DNA of 64,000 bases from Paramecium octaurelia. Lineage: Eukaryota; Ciliophora; Oligohymenophorea; Peniculida; Parameciidae. Of this stretch, positions 14,317 through 26,514 are shown in pieces (positions within the stretch are counted from its first letter, which is position 1; every line of letters begins with the position of its first letter). The notes beneath the pieces were generated by a model. The model was given only the letters and a program-made list of their open reading frames with translations, was not told where the DNA came from and ran no database searches. The stretch spans positions 281,665-345,664 of the forward strand of contig CAJJDP010000052.1 in the NCBI GenBank assembly GCA_905182995.1, written 5' to 3'. The translations under genes were made by a program, and so were the position numbers.

Positions 14317-15444
14317 TCAATATCTCTGTTATTGGAAATAGTTGTCTTCCAATTCATCAATAAATGTGAAATAAGCAATTACAGCAGTAATATCATCACA
14401 ACCGAATTTCAGGTATGGTAAATCCCCAATCTTAGAATTTGTCTTCTTTTACTTGTTCATTTCATCCCATCTGGATCTGCATTCAGTAACCTATATAAAT
14501 ATCAATATTTACAATAGCTTCAGCCACACTCTCTTTTGGCTCATGTTTTAAAACAAATCCACAGACTTCTGCACTACTCATCACATCCCAAACACCATCT
14601 GATCCTATCACCATGAATTTGTCTTATTTTGTTAATTCGATATGCTGAACTTCTGGTTCTGAAATCAAACCTATCTTCTTAGCTTGCAAATCTCCCAATC
14701 TGTATATATATAATTTGAATTTCAATACGTTCTAGTCATGGCAATTCCTGGCCCCTCATCATCTGCCCAAATACGATACGGACCAACTGGCTAACCATCA
14801 TGTATCAGTCTTTCGATTTTGCCTCCACATCTTATGATTCTCTCCTTCTCATCTGGTCTTGTTGGTTTATGATCATATGATAATTCAATGGCCAGTTTCT
14901 CTTTTGCAGTTTATCTAAATAATACTGCCCTAGAATCACCCAGATTGGCAATATAACACATATTCTTAACTACAAATATTGATATTGCACATGTTCCAGA
15001 ATTACTGTAATCTATACCAGATGATCTGAGTTTTGCTTCAGCATTTTTAAAAGCACTCTTCAAGAAACTCTCTCTTTGTTTGTCATTCTATAATGCCTTG
15101 ATTCTCTTTGGGTTTTTCTCAAGGAAAGTTTAAATATAATCATTGGCTGCCTAAGATGCTTCTTTGCCTGAGGAACCGTGACCATCATATACTTATTATA
15201 AAAATGAAGTTAAACCTGCAAAAAAATAACAATCTTCAGTAAATCTTTCCATAGTACAATAAGAATCTTGACATTCAGTCTTTTTAGGACCATACCCCAT
15301 CTTAGAATGTCCAAATAATTTGATTTCCTTCATGGGATTTATCAAAGTCTTGTTGAGATTCTACACCACATTTTACTTCTTCTTCTTTTTCTTGTTCTTA
15401 CCACTCTAATTGCTATTACCTCCAAACCAATTAAGAAGAAACAT
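14317..15444 (-). CDS. PP2C-family protein phosphatase
   Basis: The product is a Mg2+/Mn2+-dependent Ser/Thr phosphatase of about 350 aa. The conserved metal and core motifs are visible in order: VYDGHG near residue 80, LGDSRAVLF in the centre, SDGVWDVMSS, and CDDIT near the C-terminus. The N-terminus is a short lysine-rich segment after MFLLNWFGG. Introns (plus-strand positions): 15192-15215 (24 nt, a multiple of three with no stop, ends AAG; removing it restores the canonical FAVYDGHG), 14700-14728 and 14491-14512. The gene is convergent with the E2-E1 fusion, with only 54 bp between the two stops. Confidence 0.95.
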
Positions 15445-15479
15445 TTATATTTATATATATTTAAATTATTTATTAAAAT

Positions 15480-16540
15480 ATGCTACGATTCATTTATCAA
15501 GGATTCTCAACCTTAGCAAAATAAAATCCACTCAAGAATGGATTCAGATTTGAGAATTAAAATCTCACCTGGACTTTCGGCGAATTTGATGTATTCAATA
15601 ATTGTTATTGAGAGACACATTCAAGTGCATTCGCATATGGATTGATTGAACAAGGTTGGAAACAAGGGGACAAACTTTTGCTCTTGCTTGGTAGATCCAA
15701 CACAAGTGAAGCTGCCACTACATTTGCTGGAGCAGCCAAAGCAGGAGTAATTACAGTACCTTTCAGATCCAATGATCCAAATGAAATTGAAAAGACTATT
15801 AGTATTGTCAATCCCAAAGGAATTGTGTTTTCACCAAATCAACTAGTCGGAGAAACCAAGTTCATTGAAATCCTTAAAAACCTCGTCCCAGAAACCACAT
15901 AGAGTATCTATTATAAATTAATCTGTCCCAAGCTCACTCAGGAGAAAGTCTGAAGAGTAGTAAATTTACTAATTTGAAATGGTTAATTCATACTGGATTC
16001 TATTCATATCCAGGCACCTATAAATTCAGAGTATTAAACTATTGAAGCCATTAGGAATCTTTGGTTTACGCTTCCAAGAACTTCAATCGCCTTTCTCTCC
16101 CAACTGTCACAGGACCAGTCACAGCTTAATTCAGAAATGGATAACTCTAAACCTACACTTACTAGGACTTAGCAAAATTGAGTGAGAAAGTGCAGGGATC
16201 TAAACATGTAATAGTATCAGGAGATCCTTAAACTGTAACCAACTTCAGCATCGGTAAGTCTAAGGTGATCTAATATCATAGTCGTTGGAGGATTGGAAAG
16301 AGGTTACAACACAGTTTTGACTGGAGGAGAGAAAGTAAACAAAGTCTAATAGATTCTGAAGTATTATGACAATTATAGTCTTGTAGTAGACGATTCAGTT
16401 CTTAGTGAATAACAATAAGTATGATAATCTTTCTAATATCATTCTAGTCTGTTGATATTGGCAACCTTTAAAACTTATTCACTGTTGGCGATGTCAACAA
16501 GGCTTAAAATGTATTCCAAAAATAAGCCATCTAAATTTGA
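15480..16540 (+). CDS. Short protein resembling the N-terminal part of AMP-forming ligases, catalytic core absent
   Basis: The model has six exons and 308 aa, with introns 15591-15614, 15904-15932, 16031-16054, 16254-16281 and 16419-16447. The first 120 residues look like the start of acyl-CoA synthetases/AMP-forming ligases: LTWTFGEFD, AYGLIEQGWKQGDKLLLLLG, then a hydrophobic AATTFAGAAKAGVITVPF stretch. About residue 195 a second weak echo, YTYQDLAKLSEKV, occurs. The family is normally 500-650 aa and carries the T-S-G-T-T-G-x-P-K phosphate loop; nothing like it is present, so I do not expect ligase activity. The N-terminus MLRFIYQGFSTLAKQ is basic and amphipathic, suggesting a mitochondrial presequence. 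It may be a structural protein derived from a ligase. It is divergent with the PP2C gene (35 bp apart). Confidence 0.6.
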
Positions 16541-16576
16541 TATAATAATACCAAAAAAAACACAATTATATATATA

Positions 16577-17906
16577 ATGGATTAATCTTCATCAATTTTG
16601 AATGTCAAGAGGGAGAAGTTCAGAACTGCAATTAGAAAAGAGTTCATTGAATAATAATTCAAAAAAAAGAGAATCATTATACCAGAATAGGAAGATCATG
16701 ATCTTAATGATAAACTCAGGATTATTAAAAAACAAATGATTGCCATTCAAGAAAATATCGAAACTGATTTTCAAAAAGCAATGATCAAATATTATAATTA
16801 TTTGGTTGACCAAGATCTCATGAATGAATTACTTCTCTAATTTGAATTGAACTTTCAACAAAATTATAGAATAACTATTTATTGGATTCTTTGCAATCTT
16901 ACTTTAGGAGATTAAGTTGGATCTAGATTTTTATTTGATACAAATTTCGACTTTTTAAAAATACTTTACACCGATATTCGAAATCCAATATACAATGAAT
17001 TTGTTATTGAAATCATTTAAAATTTATTAGCAGATTATGATATTGACGTTTTCGAATATTTAATGAAAGATGACGAATTACTAATAGTCCTTAATAAAAA
17101 TGCTAATATTATCTCAGAAGAGGAATATAAAAAATTATTAGTCCATATTTGTGTTAAAATTGTTTAATTTAAGTCTATATTGAGTAATTATTTAGTTGAA
17201 ACATTGTGTTAATTAATGCCTTAATATATAGCATTTCAATGTGCTTACATTCTAACATCTAGAATGGAATTTAGCAATCATCATTTGGTTCTTCATGCCA
17301 TTCGATATTTGCTAAAAAATGATGATAATATCACTTCTATAATTTTGAGAATTTTACAAGAAATTACAGACTCCTATTTACTATATTAGATATTTTAACA
17401 AAAAGAAATTAATAATTTTATTTGTAAGTTATTTTTGACAACAAAAAATCCACATTGCATTAAAGCATTATTAACTTTATTTTATAATGTAGTAGAATTG
17501 GAGGAGATATAATATTATGTTTGCTAAAAGGAAGTGTTAAATTTGATAATAGAAATTTCATTGAATACTGAATACTTAGAAAAAGGCTTAAATGTTTTAG
17601 AATGTCTAATGAAAGATGATGAATTCTTACATGACTACCCTTAACTTATAGATGAAAATTATTATTGTTCTTAATTACTTAATTTGAATGCAGATGATCC
17701 AAATAATTCAATTGCTATTCTAAAATATGTTAAGAGAATATTAGAATTTGGAGATACAATGAGAGATGATGTGTATTACAATATATTATTTAAATATAAA
17801 AATAAGGTACCCGTATTTATGTTATTATAAGGTAGAGTTCTTGTTTATGTCCTAGAATGAAGATCTATCAAGTATAGCAAAATAATTACTTACATGTTAT
17901 GATTGA
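16577..17906 (+). CDS. Importin-alpha-like armadillo protein
   Basis: The model predicts about 434 aa. The N-terminus carries a basic IBB-like segment (KREKFRTAIRKEF ... FKKKR, residues about 9-32), which in importin alpha binds importin beta. The rest is all-helical, with repeating leucine-rich helices like armadillo repeats, but strongly diverged. Canonical importin alpha is about 520 aa, so this copy is short, and the W/N arrays that bind nuclear localisation signals are not evident. The C-terminus depends on a 25-nt intron, 17807-17831 (AAG acceptor), giving an end at TGA 17906. Without splicing the frame stops at 17860, and use of a TAG acceptor 4 nt later gives a different, less protein-like tail. 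Likely a nuclear transport adaptor paralogue; substrate unknown. Confidence 0.65.
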
Positions 17907-17947
17907 AATATGTTATTATTTTTATTAAATATTAATATTCTTTGGGT

Positions 17948-18797
17948 ATGTTTAGAACTTTGGATGATTTGAAGAAAAATGAGAAAGATGAAAAGCAAAA
18001 GAAAACTAGTAATTCTTATGCTGGAGGTGAAAAGAGGTATGGTTTTCAATTAGATTTTTAAGTGGACTCTCAGTAGAAAATCCTCCAGATTTTGATGAAT
18101 TGATCAATAAAGCGTATTATTCTATTAAAAGTATATAGAAAGCAAGGAGGGACTCGTCCTGATGAAAGTGAGGATCCAAAAGAGTGGTGCAAAATTACAT
18201 TATGGAATAATGGATTTTAAATAAATGATGGAGAATTCAAAGACATCAATGAACCAGAAAATAAGAAATTCATTGCAGAATTAAAATAAAAGTAAGAGAT
18301 ATTAATAATGAAAAAAGTTAAATTCCAACAATGCTACGATCATAATATGCGAAAAAAGGATTGAGTGTTAAATTGGAAGATAGAACATAAGAAAAATATG
18401 TTCCACCTCCTCCACCAAAATATGTGGAATTTGGAGGAGCAGGTGTTAGTTTGGGTTAATAATAATTTGTTTAATAATAACAACAAGTTAAGGTTGATTT
18501 GAGTAAATAAGGGCAAATACCAATCAACCCAAATCAACCAACAACTAATATCTAGGTTAGACTATCTACTGGAAACACAATAACATTAACAGTTAATACC
18601 ACTACAAGAGTGACAGCCATTCAATAGAATCTTTTAAAGTATTTTAATATATTTAAGTGTCTAGAATGATGAACTTACCTCCTCAAAAATAAATTTAGTT
18701 AATTTCAGGTTTTCCTCCAAGACCAATTACAAATTTGAATTAAACTGTGGAAGAAGCTGATTTATGCGATTCATAAATCACTTAAACTGTTGTTTGA
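17948..18797 (+). CDS. p47/NSFL1C-type SEP and UBX domain protein
   Basis: The product is about 248 aa. After a lysine-rich start comes YAGGEKSGLSV, the loop typical of p47, then a SEP domain with ITLWNNGFQINDGEF and ENKKFIAELKQNQIP (about residues 70-115). A Gln- and Pro-rich linker follows, then a ubiquitin-like UBX domain ending with ISGFPPRPI near residue 225, the loop that contacts the Cdc48/p97 N-domain. In this family the role is as cofactor that links the p97 ATPase to ubiquitinated cargo or membrane fusion. It lacks the N-terminal UBA seen in animal p47. Introns: 18037-18062, 18114-18138, 18292-18317 and 18639-18664; three end in AAG or follow an A-rich tract, and each is required by frame. 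Confidence 0.92.
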
Positions 18798-18885
18798 GTA
18801 TTAAGAACATAAATACCTATAGTATTATATATATTTTATTTTTTTATGAGTATTTTCTCTTGAATTGATTATTATAAGTTCTAAA

Positions 18886-20379
18886 ATGGGGAACAGAAGT
18901 TCAAATAATTAGCATTCAAAAATTGGTTAGGAAGCCAAATGTCCAAATTGTGATCGTAAGTTTGGTCCCTCTACTACCTACTTTGTTCTTAATAGCCATA
19001 TAGATCATTGTCTACTTCATTAATAACCAATACATAATGTTGAATTTCAAATGCCTTAAACTTAAGATTAATTAGGAGATAATTATATTTGGGTGAAGTA
19101 AAACAATCAATGGAAAAGAATCCAATCATAAGTGAATGGCGGCTAGATATACGTAAGAACACTTTATCAATTTTATTAGAATTTAAGTGCTCAAGAAATT
19201 AAGAATCGATCTTTTCCTGAAAAATAAATGTGGTTCAATCTTTAACTTGAAAAATTTCGTATTCCTTGGCAATTAGGATCCGACAAATTGAATGTCAATC
19301 TTAATGATCTATTATAAACTTCTCTGGTTTCAGCAAGAAGTGTTAATTTTTATAAAGAAGTCAAAGTAGTATTTTAGAACGATAAAGTCTAAGATGCAGG
19401 AGGCTTATTAAGAGAATGGTTGACTCTGATTTTTAAAGAAATGTGTAAGGACATCTTTACATTGACCGAGACCAATGATGTTACCTATAAAATTGCTAAA
19501 AAGAGTCAATATTTTGATTTAGCTGGTTTAGCAATAGCAAAGGCTCTTTTTGAAAGAATGACTATTTGCGTTGAATTTGATCGACCTTTAGTTAAGAAAT
19601 TGCTTGGTTAAGAAATCTCATTTTAAGACATGCAACACTATGACAAAGGTTTATTTTTGAGTTGGAAATATCTACTTGAAAATTAATTTGATGAAAATCA
19701 ATTATAATAATATTTTATCATATGTAAAGACGATGAAATAATTGAATTAAAATAAAATGGGGCTGATGTTTTGGTAACAAACTAAAACAAACAAGAATTT
19801 GTTGATTTAAGGTATGAATTGTTACTATTATTATTATGAAGCATCTAATTCTATAGTGAAAAATTAATAACACAATAGCTTGCTTAAATCTAAAGCTCCT
19901 TATATAAATATATTCCATAGGATTTTTTAAATATTTTCACGGCTGAAGAATTTGAAATGATACTTTATGGTGTACCTATTGTAGATTTAGCTGAGTGGAA
20001 ATAGCATACAATATATAAAACACCATATGCTGAAAATTCTCAATAAATACAGTGGTTTTGGAAGATATTATCAGAATTCGATCAAGATTAATTAAAAAAG
20101 TTCTTGCATTATTGCACTGGTTCTTATAGAATACCAGTTAAGTATTTAATTCATTATTGCATTTTATATAGTGGTTTTAGTAAACTTGAGTCAAATAGAG
20201 GAATGTATTCAAAATTTTAGATAGTTCCTATTGATTATAAAAATTCCAATTCATTTCCGATAGCTCACACATGCTTCAATAGGCTCGAACTTCCAAAATA
20301 CACTAGCTAAGAACTTATGCGAAAATTTTTGAGATCTATTGTTCTTAATGATCTCGAAGGAGTTTTCGGAATGGAATGA
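18886..20379 (+). CDS. Small HECT-domain E3 ubiquitin ligase with N-terminal zinc finger
   Basis: The product is about 477 aa. It begins MGNRSSN, a good N-myristoylation site, followed by a short zinc-finger-like motif KCPNCDRKF...H-x3-HC (residues about 20-45). A small segment then leads into the HECT domain from about residue 130: QDAGGLLREWLTL, EEFEMILYGVPIVDL, TGSYRIPV and the catalytic loop AHTCFNRLELP, whose cysteine is codon 20272-20274. The C-terminal acidic/hydrophobic end is intact (EGVFGME). Introns are 19812-19841 and 20142-20171, both 30 nt; the second is stopless but its removal restores the family motif. HECT proteins form a thioester with ubiquitin passed from an E2. It is very short for the family, with no substrate-binding repeats. 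Confidence 0.93.
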
Positions 20380-21301
20380 ATAATTAAATAATTACATCAT
20401 AATATATTATTGTCATAAGGAACTTTAATTACTTCCATTTTTTCCTTTTAATTGCTCTAAAGTAATTTTGGAGTATAATTATTATTATAAGACTACCCTT
20501 AAAAATTCGAGGTGACAAAAATTAAGAAATATATAATCCCTTAAGGTCAATTTGAAACAAAATAAATTATAAATTTTTGTTTTTAATTTTAATTTCAATT
20601 TCAATTATTAAAATGTTAATAATATTAAACCTATAGGTTGCACTTGAAATCGCTATCCAAATTTATTTGTGAGCATTTTATATACTCTTTAGAGTGTATT
20701 GAGCAATTATTAATAAATTTAAGCAAATTGTTTAATGCACATTTATAACTAGATTAGTAAATTAGAAAAAAATTGATAATTTACTCTTTTAATCAAAATT
20801 TAAAAATGAATAGTCCTACTATCATTCAAGTCTATGTAGATGGCTAAATAATGACAAAAATAAATATATATCAGTAAATTGAGAAGGGTATCTATATTTT
20901 CTCGGAACTATGATAAATCTGCCATCATTTATTCTTGAAAATCACAAATAATTGTGCTTACAAATTTTCATGTAAAATATTTGTTATTGTAGAGAACATA
21001 ATTTTTAACTTAAAAGCCTATAAAATTAAGTAAGACACATAATTAATTATCGAAAATTCATTACAATAAATATCATTTATTCTTATTTAGAAAGCTTACA
21101 AATTATTTAAATTACTAGTTGCTAGAAAGTTTAATTAAAAACAATTATGCAAGCTTTTATTATACTTAAGATGAAAACTTTACTATATCTTTTTAATATA
21201 CTATTTATCCGTTTTTTACAATGATTAAATATATATATTTAATTTATTCCAAGTTAATATACAATGTTAAAAAGGGATTCCATTTTTAGATTTATTTTAT
21301 A
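20380..21301. other. AT-rich intergenic stretch
   Basis: No convincing gene is seen on either strand. A 35-codon frame at about 20806 (MNSPTIIQVYVDG...) ends at TGA and matches nothing I know; with one stop codon in so AT-rich a sequence, frames of 60 codons arise by chance. Confidence 0.5.
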
Positions 21302-22007
21302 ATGAAAATTAAAAAATACAAACACTAAAGATCTAAATATAAAAGCATAAATTCTTGTGAAAGAGCACTTATTATTTAGTATATTGAAGAGTACAAGTAC
21401 TCGCCCTCTAATGTATAACATTTTTTTATTTTCAGGTTTCTTTGATAACAGGGCACAATATCTCAACAATAAAAGCCATTTATTAAGTTTATAAAAAGGA
21501 AGGGAGAATCTTAAAAAAAGAAAGGAGGGATAAAATTTTAAACTCAGTTGCCTAAGTCTAATTATTTGTTGTTGATGATATGTATAATATTATACTAATA
21601 CTTAAAGGAATGGACAACTTATTAATTTAGGATACTAAACTTACGAATTTAAAGTTCGTAATGATAATGATAGTTCAGCATAAGAATTAAAAGAATAAAT
21701 GATAAAAGAGTTAATGTAAGAAAAGCAATCTCTAATTCTAAGCTTGTTAAGTAACTAGTAAGCTGTACAACGGTTTACAAATGATATAAACACATTAATG
21801 CAACAGAAAAATATCACCAATTAGTTTGGTTTCATAAATCCCATTTCTTCACTAAATTGTTTAGAAAAACAATAAATCTAATTTGCAAGAAATCAAATTC
21901 GAGAAAAATGTTCTAATATTAATTAAATTCCATTAATGCTAAATTATAGTTTAAACTCATAAATTTTAAAGATTCTTGCTGAATAGCATAAATAAATGAA
22001 GTCTTGA
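21302..22007 (+). CDS. Small helix-turn-helix protein
   Basis: A three-exon gene of 218 aa is recovered only after removing introns 21413-21435 and 21582-21607; the spliced frame has no stop from ATG 21302 to TGA 22005-22007. Residues about 22-70 form a helix-turn-helix: RALIIQYIEEY, then VSLITGHNISTIKAIYQVYK followed by KEGRILKKERRDK. This resembles the HTH of psq/Tc1-type DNA-binding domains, with the basic tail after the recognition helix. The rest is Gln/Asn-rich and helical and lacks any recognisable catalytic domain. It may be a transcriptional regulator or a domesticated transposase N-terminus. It is isolated inside a gene-poor island. The exon-intron structure is well supported; the function is inferred. 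Confidence 0.65.
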
Positions 22008-23034
22008 GACTTATTCATATATAAAATTATCTTAGATTACAATATATTTTAAATTATTATAAAAATATTCTTATTTTATTATCTAATTCATAAATGTATT
22101 CTTAATTTTAAAATAATTAATTAAATATTTATTTTCATAATTAAAACTTATCATCTTTATTATAAGTTAAGATATGAAAGTAAATATGAGATATTAATCA
22201 GCTTCATACTAATTGTAAATAATATTAGATTTATGTCAATTTGAAAGAATTAATCTTACACGAAAATTTTCTAATTTTTCGAATTGTCCAGAGGTAAAGG
22301 GATACTTGATTTCAAGAATTATTCAAGCTATTGAATTTTACATTTTGCCGTAATGTCAAAACTAATAAATAAATATTTGAGTAAGTTCCGAACACTTAAT
22401 AAGGTATTTATAATTCTTGAACGAGAATAACATTATTTAGAAGAATAAGTTATTTTTTTTCAAATTTATCAATATAATTAATCCAAGCTTTTCTTAAAAA
22501 TATATCAATGCAAAATTATTAGATTGAACGGAAAAGCTATATAAATTATCCTTGTCTTATTTACTTCATCTAAATACTTTAAATATTTATTAAATTTTAC
22601 CTTCTTTTTTTAAATTAAAATTTTTTTCTTCTGCTCAAAGTATTTATCTATTTTAAGGCTTATATGAATAAACTTTTATAATTAACTTACAGTAAGTCTT
22701 TCAAATTAGATTTCTCTGCTCTTATAGTAAAACTCTAAAAAATTAAGTTCTGTTTTAAGAAGGGAATTTAAGTTAATAATTTAAGAAAATGTTTCTGTCA
22801 AAATAGTAAAAATCTTAGCTATAAATTGATGCTATCAGCTAATCTATGATTCAAATAAAAATAATTAAATATATTATAAAATTCTCTTTTACTTTATCAT
22901 TTTTTTTCATTGATTTTAGCCAAGATAAGTAGCTGATTTGAATTATTAAGGCAAATTCAAAATTATTTTTATCTACATCATGAAGAATGAATAAGTTATG
23001 GATTAAAAATTTGACACAATATAAATGATAAGGA
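22008..23034. other. AT-rich intergenic stretch
   Basis: I see no supported gene. A 68-codon frame at 22174-22380 (+) starting MKVNMRYQSASY is open but has no recognisable homology and is within the length expected by chance under a single-stop code. Confidence 0.5.
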
Positions 23035-26000
23035 TCAATCATTTTTTATTTTATTTTCTAGGGGTTTAATTGATGATTCATTCCTTTTGCTATTCGACTT
23101 ATTCTTTTCCGATAAATATTCTTCTTTTTTCAAGACTAATTCAACCCATTCCGGCTCATCTGGAATTACTCCTTCTATTACAAACTTGATTCCAATTACT
23201 ATATGTTCAGCAACTATTAATAATAGAAAGTTTCTTAATCCGAGCTATTTTTAATGATAAACTTACATTTGTTTAATCTTGATTAGAACTTTCATTTGCT
23301 CCAACCAAGTAATTTAACTACGATTAATTGGCTTGGTATATTGTTAAGCAATTTGAAACAATACCTATATAGCCGATTAATTATAAGATGTCATTCCATA
23401 CGCCTATATTCTTTTTTGGTTCTGCTAAAGGTCTTTTGACAAACCTTCTGTAGCCATACAATAATCCTTCGATGTTGAGCAAATTAAAAAACAGCGTAAT
23501 GATTGGTATTATTTAGGAACCTGCACTAAACATAGTAACCATACAAAACTAAGTCATCTAGTTATTGATATCATAATTACAAAATAAGTGAATTATTCAA
23601 CATGATCTGGTGGATCTATCATCCTTCTATTCAACTCAATTTGCTAAAGGAAATACAGAGAAGATACTCCCTTATCAAATGATTTATTGATTCCGCTAGT
23701 TTCTGTATCTCCTATCTTTTAGAGTGTGTTGATTGATTTATTGTTTTATTATTTATATCTATTGAAGTCCCTATTGAATTTGAATTTAATGAAAGTAAAA
23801 GATATCCATGGCAAAATAGTGTACCTGATAAGATGAACAAGAGACCAGATTATGGTAAAGGAGATGCTGAAAAGATGCAGCTCATCTTAATCAGGTTTTA
23901 TTATACTTCTGTAAAAAAGACGACCAAAAGAGTTTAGGAAAGTGAAGGCAAACACCTTTAAGATATACACATTTTCTCTTTCATCTTGGAATTGATGATT
24001 CTCATAAGTTAATGTGTGTTTAGCAAAGTAATTAAAAATTTCATTGGTAATTAATATTGTGAAAGCTAAAAGAATGGCCCATAAAGTTTGATAAAACTCA
24101 TCATCCTCATAAACTTGTTTCAGAAAAAAATACCCAGTCTGCTAACCGCCAATTAAAACAATTGCCAAAATTACTAAAGGAGTATTTGATTTAAAGTATT
24201 TCCATTGTACATTTCTTGTATCCATTATTTCAATGGTATGTGTCACATCCTCTATTATAAATGACCCTTTATATTATGGGATATTTCTTCTTTGTTCTTT
24301 TGTCACATGCATATCGAAATTGTACATAGTTTCACTTTATTTTCTCTTCCAAAATTCGAAAAAGATTGTAGCCCAAACAGCCATGCATATGGTATAGATT
24401 GGAGAAATTGCTAAGATGGTTTCTTCATCAATAAATGAGTATATTCCTAAGACTAATCCTGGAAATGCAGGTAAAAATAGCCAAGTTGAAAAAAAACATA
24501 GAAAAACAAAAAAAAATCCAATTTCTGGTCCATAATAAGTCGATAATGCACTAAAGGTACGAGTCGTTGATTATTTTAATTGAAATGGCTCAAATAAAAT
24601 ATTTACCCTCTCATTTTTCCAGAATTTAATGATTAACTCTTTTTCTTCTTCATCATGCAATGGGAATTATTCTAAAAGTAATCCATCGCTTATAAATTAT
24701 TCAATATCAAATTCATCATATAATAATGTCAGAAGAATCTATTGGTTGTGAATATGATGAAAGTTCTCAAACTACTCTTAGATATTCAAATTAAAAGGAG
24801 ACAAATATCCTTCTCTTGAATTATAAATCATCATCTTGTTCTCATCAGCAACTAAATTTTTAAGTCTTTCATCCACCTTTAAACAATAATAAGTTTATTG
24901 CTTATCAATAGATTCATAAAATATATATTTAAATTATCCTTTTTCAATATTCTTTTTGATTTATATGTTATTAAATTATTACTCCAATAACTAATTCTTA
25001 CTCTTTTCCCAACCAACCAATATGTGATTGTATCCAGATCTTAAATAATTCTTTTCATCATTATGGAAGAGCTCTCTCTTAAGTTATTTTATTTCATTCA
25101 ACCTAGATTAGTCTAAAGCTCTATGATTCCGAAAGTTATAGTAATTTGGGTCTGCTCCTTTTTTTATAAGTAATTTTGCAATCTCTATGTGACCTCTCTC
25201 AACTGCAATATGTAATGCTGTCTATGGTTTATCTTTTGTCACAAGATTGATAACATTCTCTTTTCGAAACAGCAGTGATTCATCTGATTCCAGGTAAAAC
25301 ACTACTAGTTCTAATCTATTGTGATAGATAGCAGCATGAAGTGCATTTCTTCCCTTATAAGATGGTTCAAAAGGTGAATATTTACATTTCAGTAAAGGTC
25401 TTACCAGATCCAATCTACCCTATGTACTTGCCCAAAATAGATATCTAAGGCCAACCTAAGCTAATTACTTAGTGGATTTAAGATTAAGGGAGTGCTTATT
25501 CAATTTTCTAAATGATTCATATTCTTCATCTGGAGCATCCAATTTTTTCTTATGCTCTTCATTATCAAGATATTGAGCCAAAAACTTCATTATCATGTAT
25601 TCCAAAACTCTTTCATCCTCTTCCCTGTCATCCAGTTCTTTCCCTGTCATAAGTGATAAATCAATCGGAAACTAATCTCTGTCATTTGTAAACAACACTA
25701 TAAACTCATTAATAGGATTACTTAAACTAGGCTCTATATACATCAATAATTTCGTTGTTTTTAGATCTCCAAAGAAGCAAGACCAATGCAATGGATTATT
25801 TATCCCTTTTTTCTTATATTTTTCAACTGATGCTCCTCTTTCTATCAGTAAGGAACATATAGCAAATTTCTAACCATCCTTTAAAGTGTTGATATCTGAA
25901 TTATACCCACGAACACATGCAAGCATCAATGCTGTGTTACCTCAATAATAGTGTATGAAACCTTACCCTTATTATCTGATGAGTTAATATTTATGCATTA

Positions 26001-26248
26001 CAAATCAAGAAAATACTCAACTACGTTGTAATGTCCTCGGTATGCCGCCTAATTTAGTGGTTCAAGTACATAATGCAATGCATTTCTGCCATAATAATCT
26101 GTTTTCTTACAAGCGTCTTATAATTGTCGAGATGTCAAAGACGTTAACTGATTTTTTATGAATTCTAACTTTCCATCTTATGCTGCCTAGCAATCCTCTA
26201 TTTGGATACCTCCAATAAATTAATTTCATCGTGGCTGAACAAGTTCAT
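23035..26248 (-). CDS. Ankyrin-repeat anoctamin (TMEM16-like) membrane protein
   Basis: The spliced product is about 1,039 aa. The N-terminal third holds ankyrin repeats (LLEAAQDGKLEFI; GRNALHYVL; QAAYRGHYNVVEYFL; GRNALHAAIYHNRLELVVFY; TALHIAVERGHIEIAKLLIK). A linker leads to an anoctamin domain starting at YYGPEIGFFFVFLCFF and continuing through several membrane helices, including the family motif KRPLAEPKKNIGVWNDILQL and a last helix LLLIVAEHIVIGIKF before IPDEPEWV. Anoctamins are Ca2+-activated chloride channels or lipid scramblases; which one applies here cannot be told. Introns (plus positions): 26187-26209, 25941-25966, 23558-23580, 23245-23266. The first one joins LLE to AAQDGK and fixes the start at 26248. 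The tail is short, basic and cytoplasmic. Confidence 0.92.
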
Positions 26249-26514
26249 GTAAAAATCAATTCTAAATTATTAAAATAAATAAACCTACACTTAACTCACA
26301 TCATAACCTTTAAATACCAACATCATATTCAGAGCAACCACTAGTTACATATGCAAAATAAGGATAACATCAAAACTAATTAAAGTTTTAAATTGTTAAC
26401 CTAAAATTAATTTAAATGCTTAAATAGACTTTTAAGCTTTGATCCTACCTTAGAAGTTTATTTAGTTGAATAATTAAATAATTTTGTATATTTTTTAATG
26501 CATCATTTAATAAA
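26249..26514. other. Short intergenic spacer
   Basis: AT-rich spacer between two - strand genes, holding the putative promoter of the ankyrin-anoctamin gene; no motif is identified. Confidence 0.4.

Noticed and set aside
21254-21469. - strand 71-codon frame
   Set aside because: It overlaps the first exon of the HTH gene, which has a better supported spliced frame on the + strand.
20806-22380. Short open frames at 20806 and 22174
   Set aside because: Their lengths (35 and 68 codons) are expected by chance when TGA is the only stop in AT-rich DNA; there is no family match or intron support.
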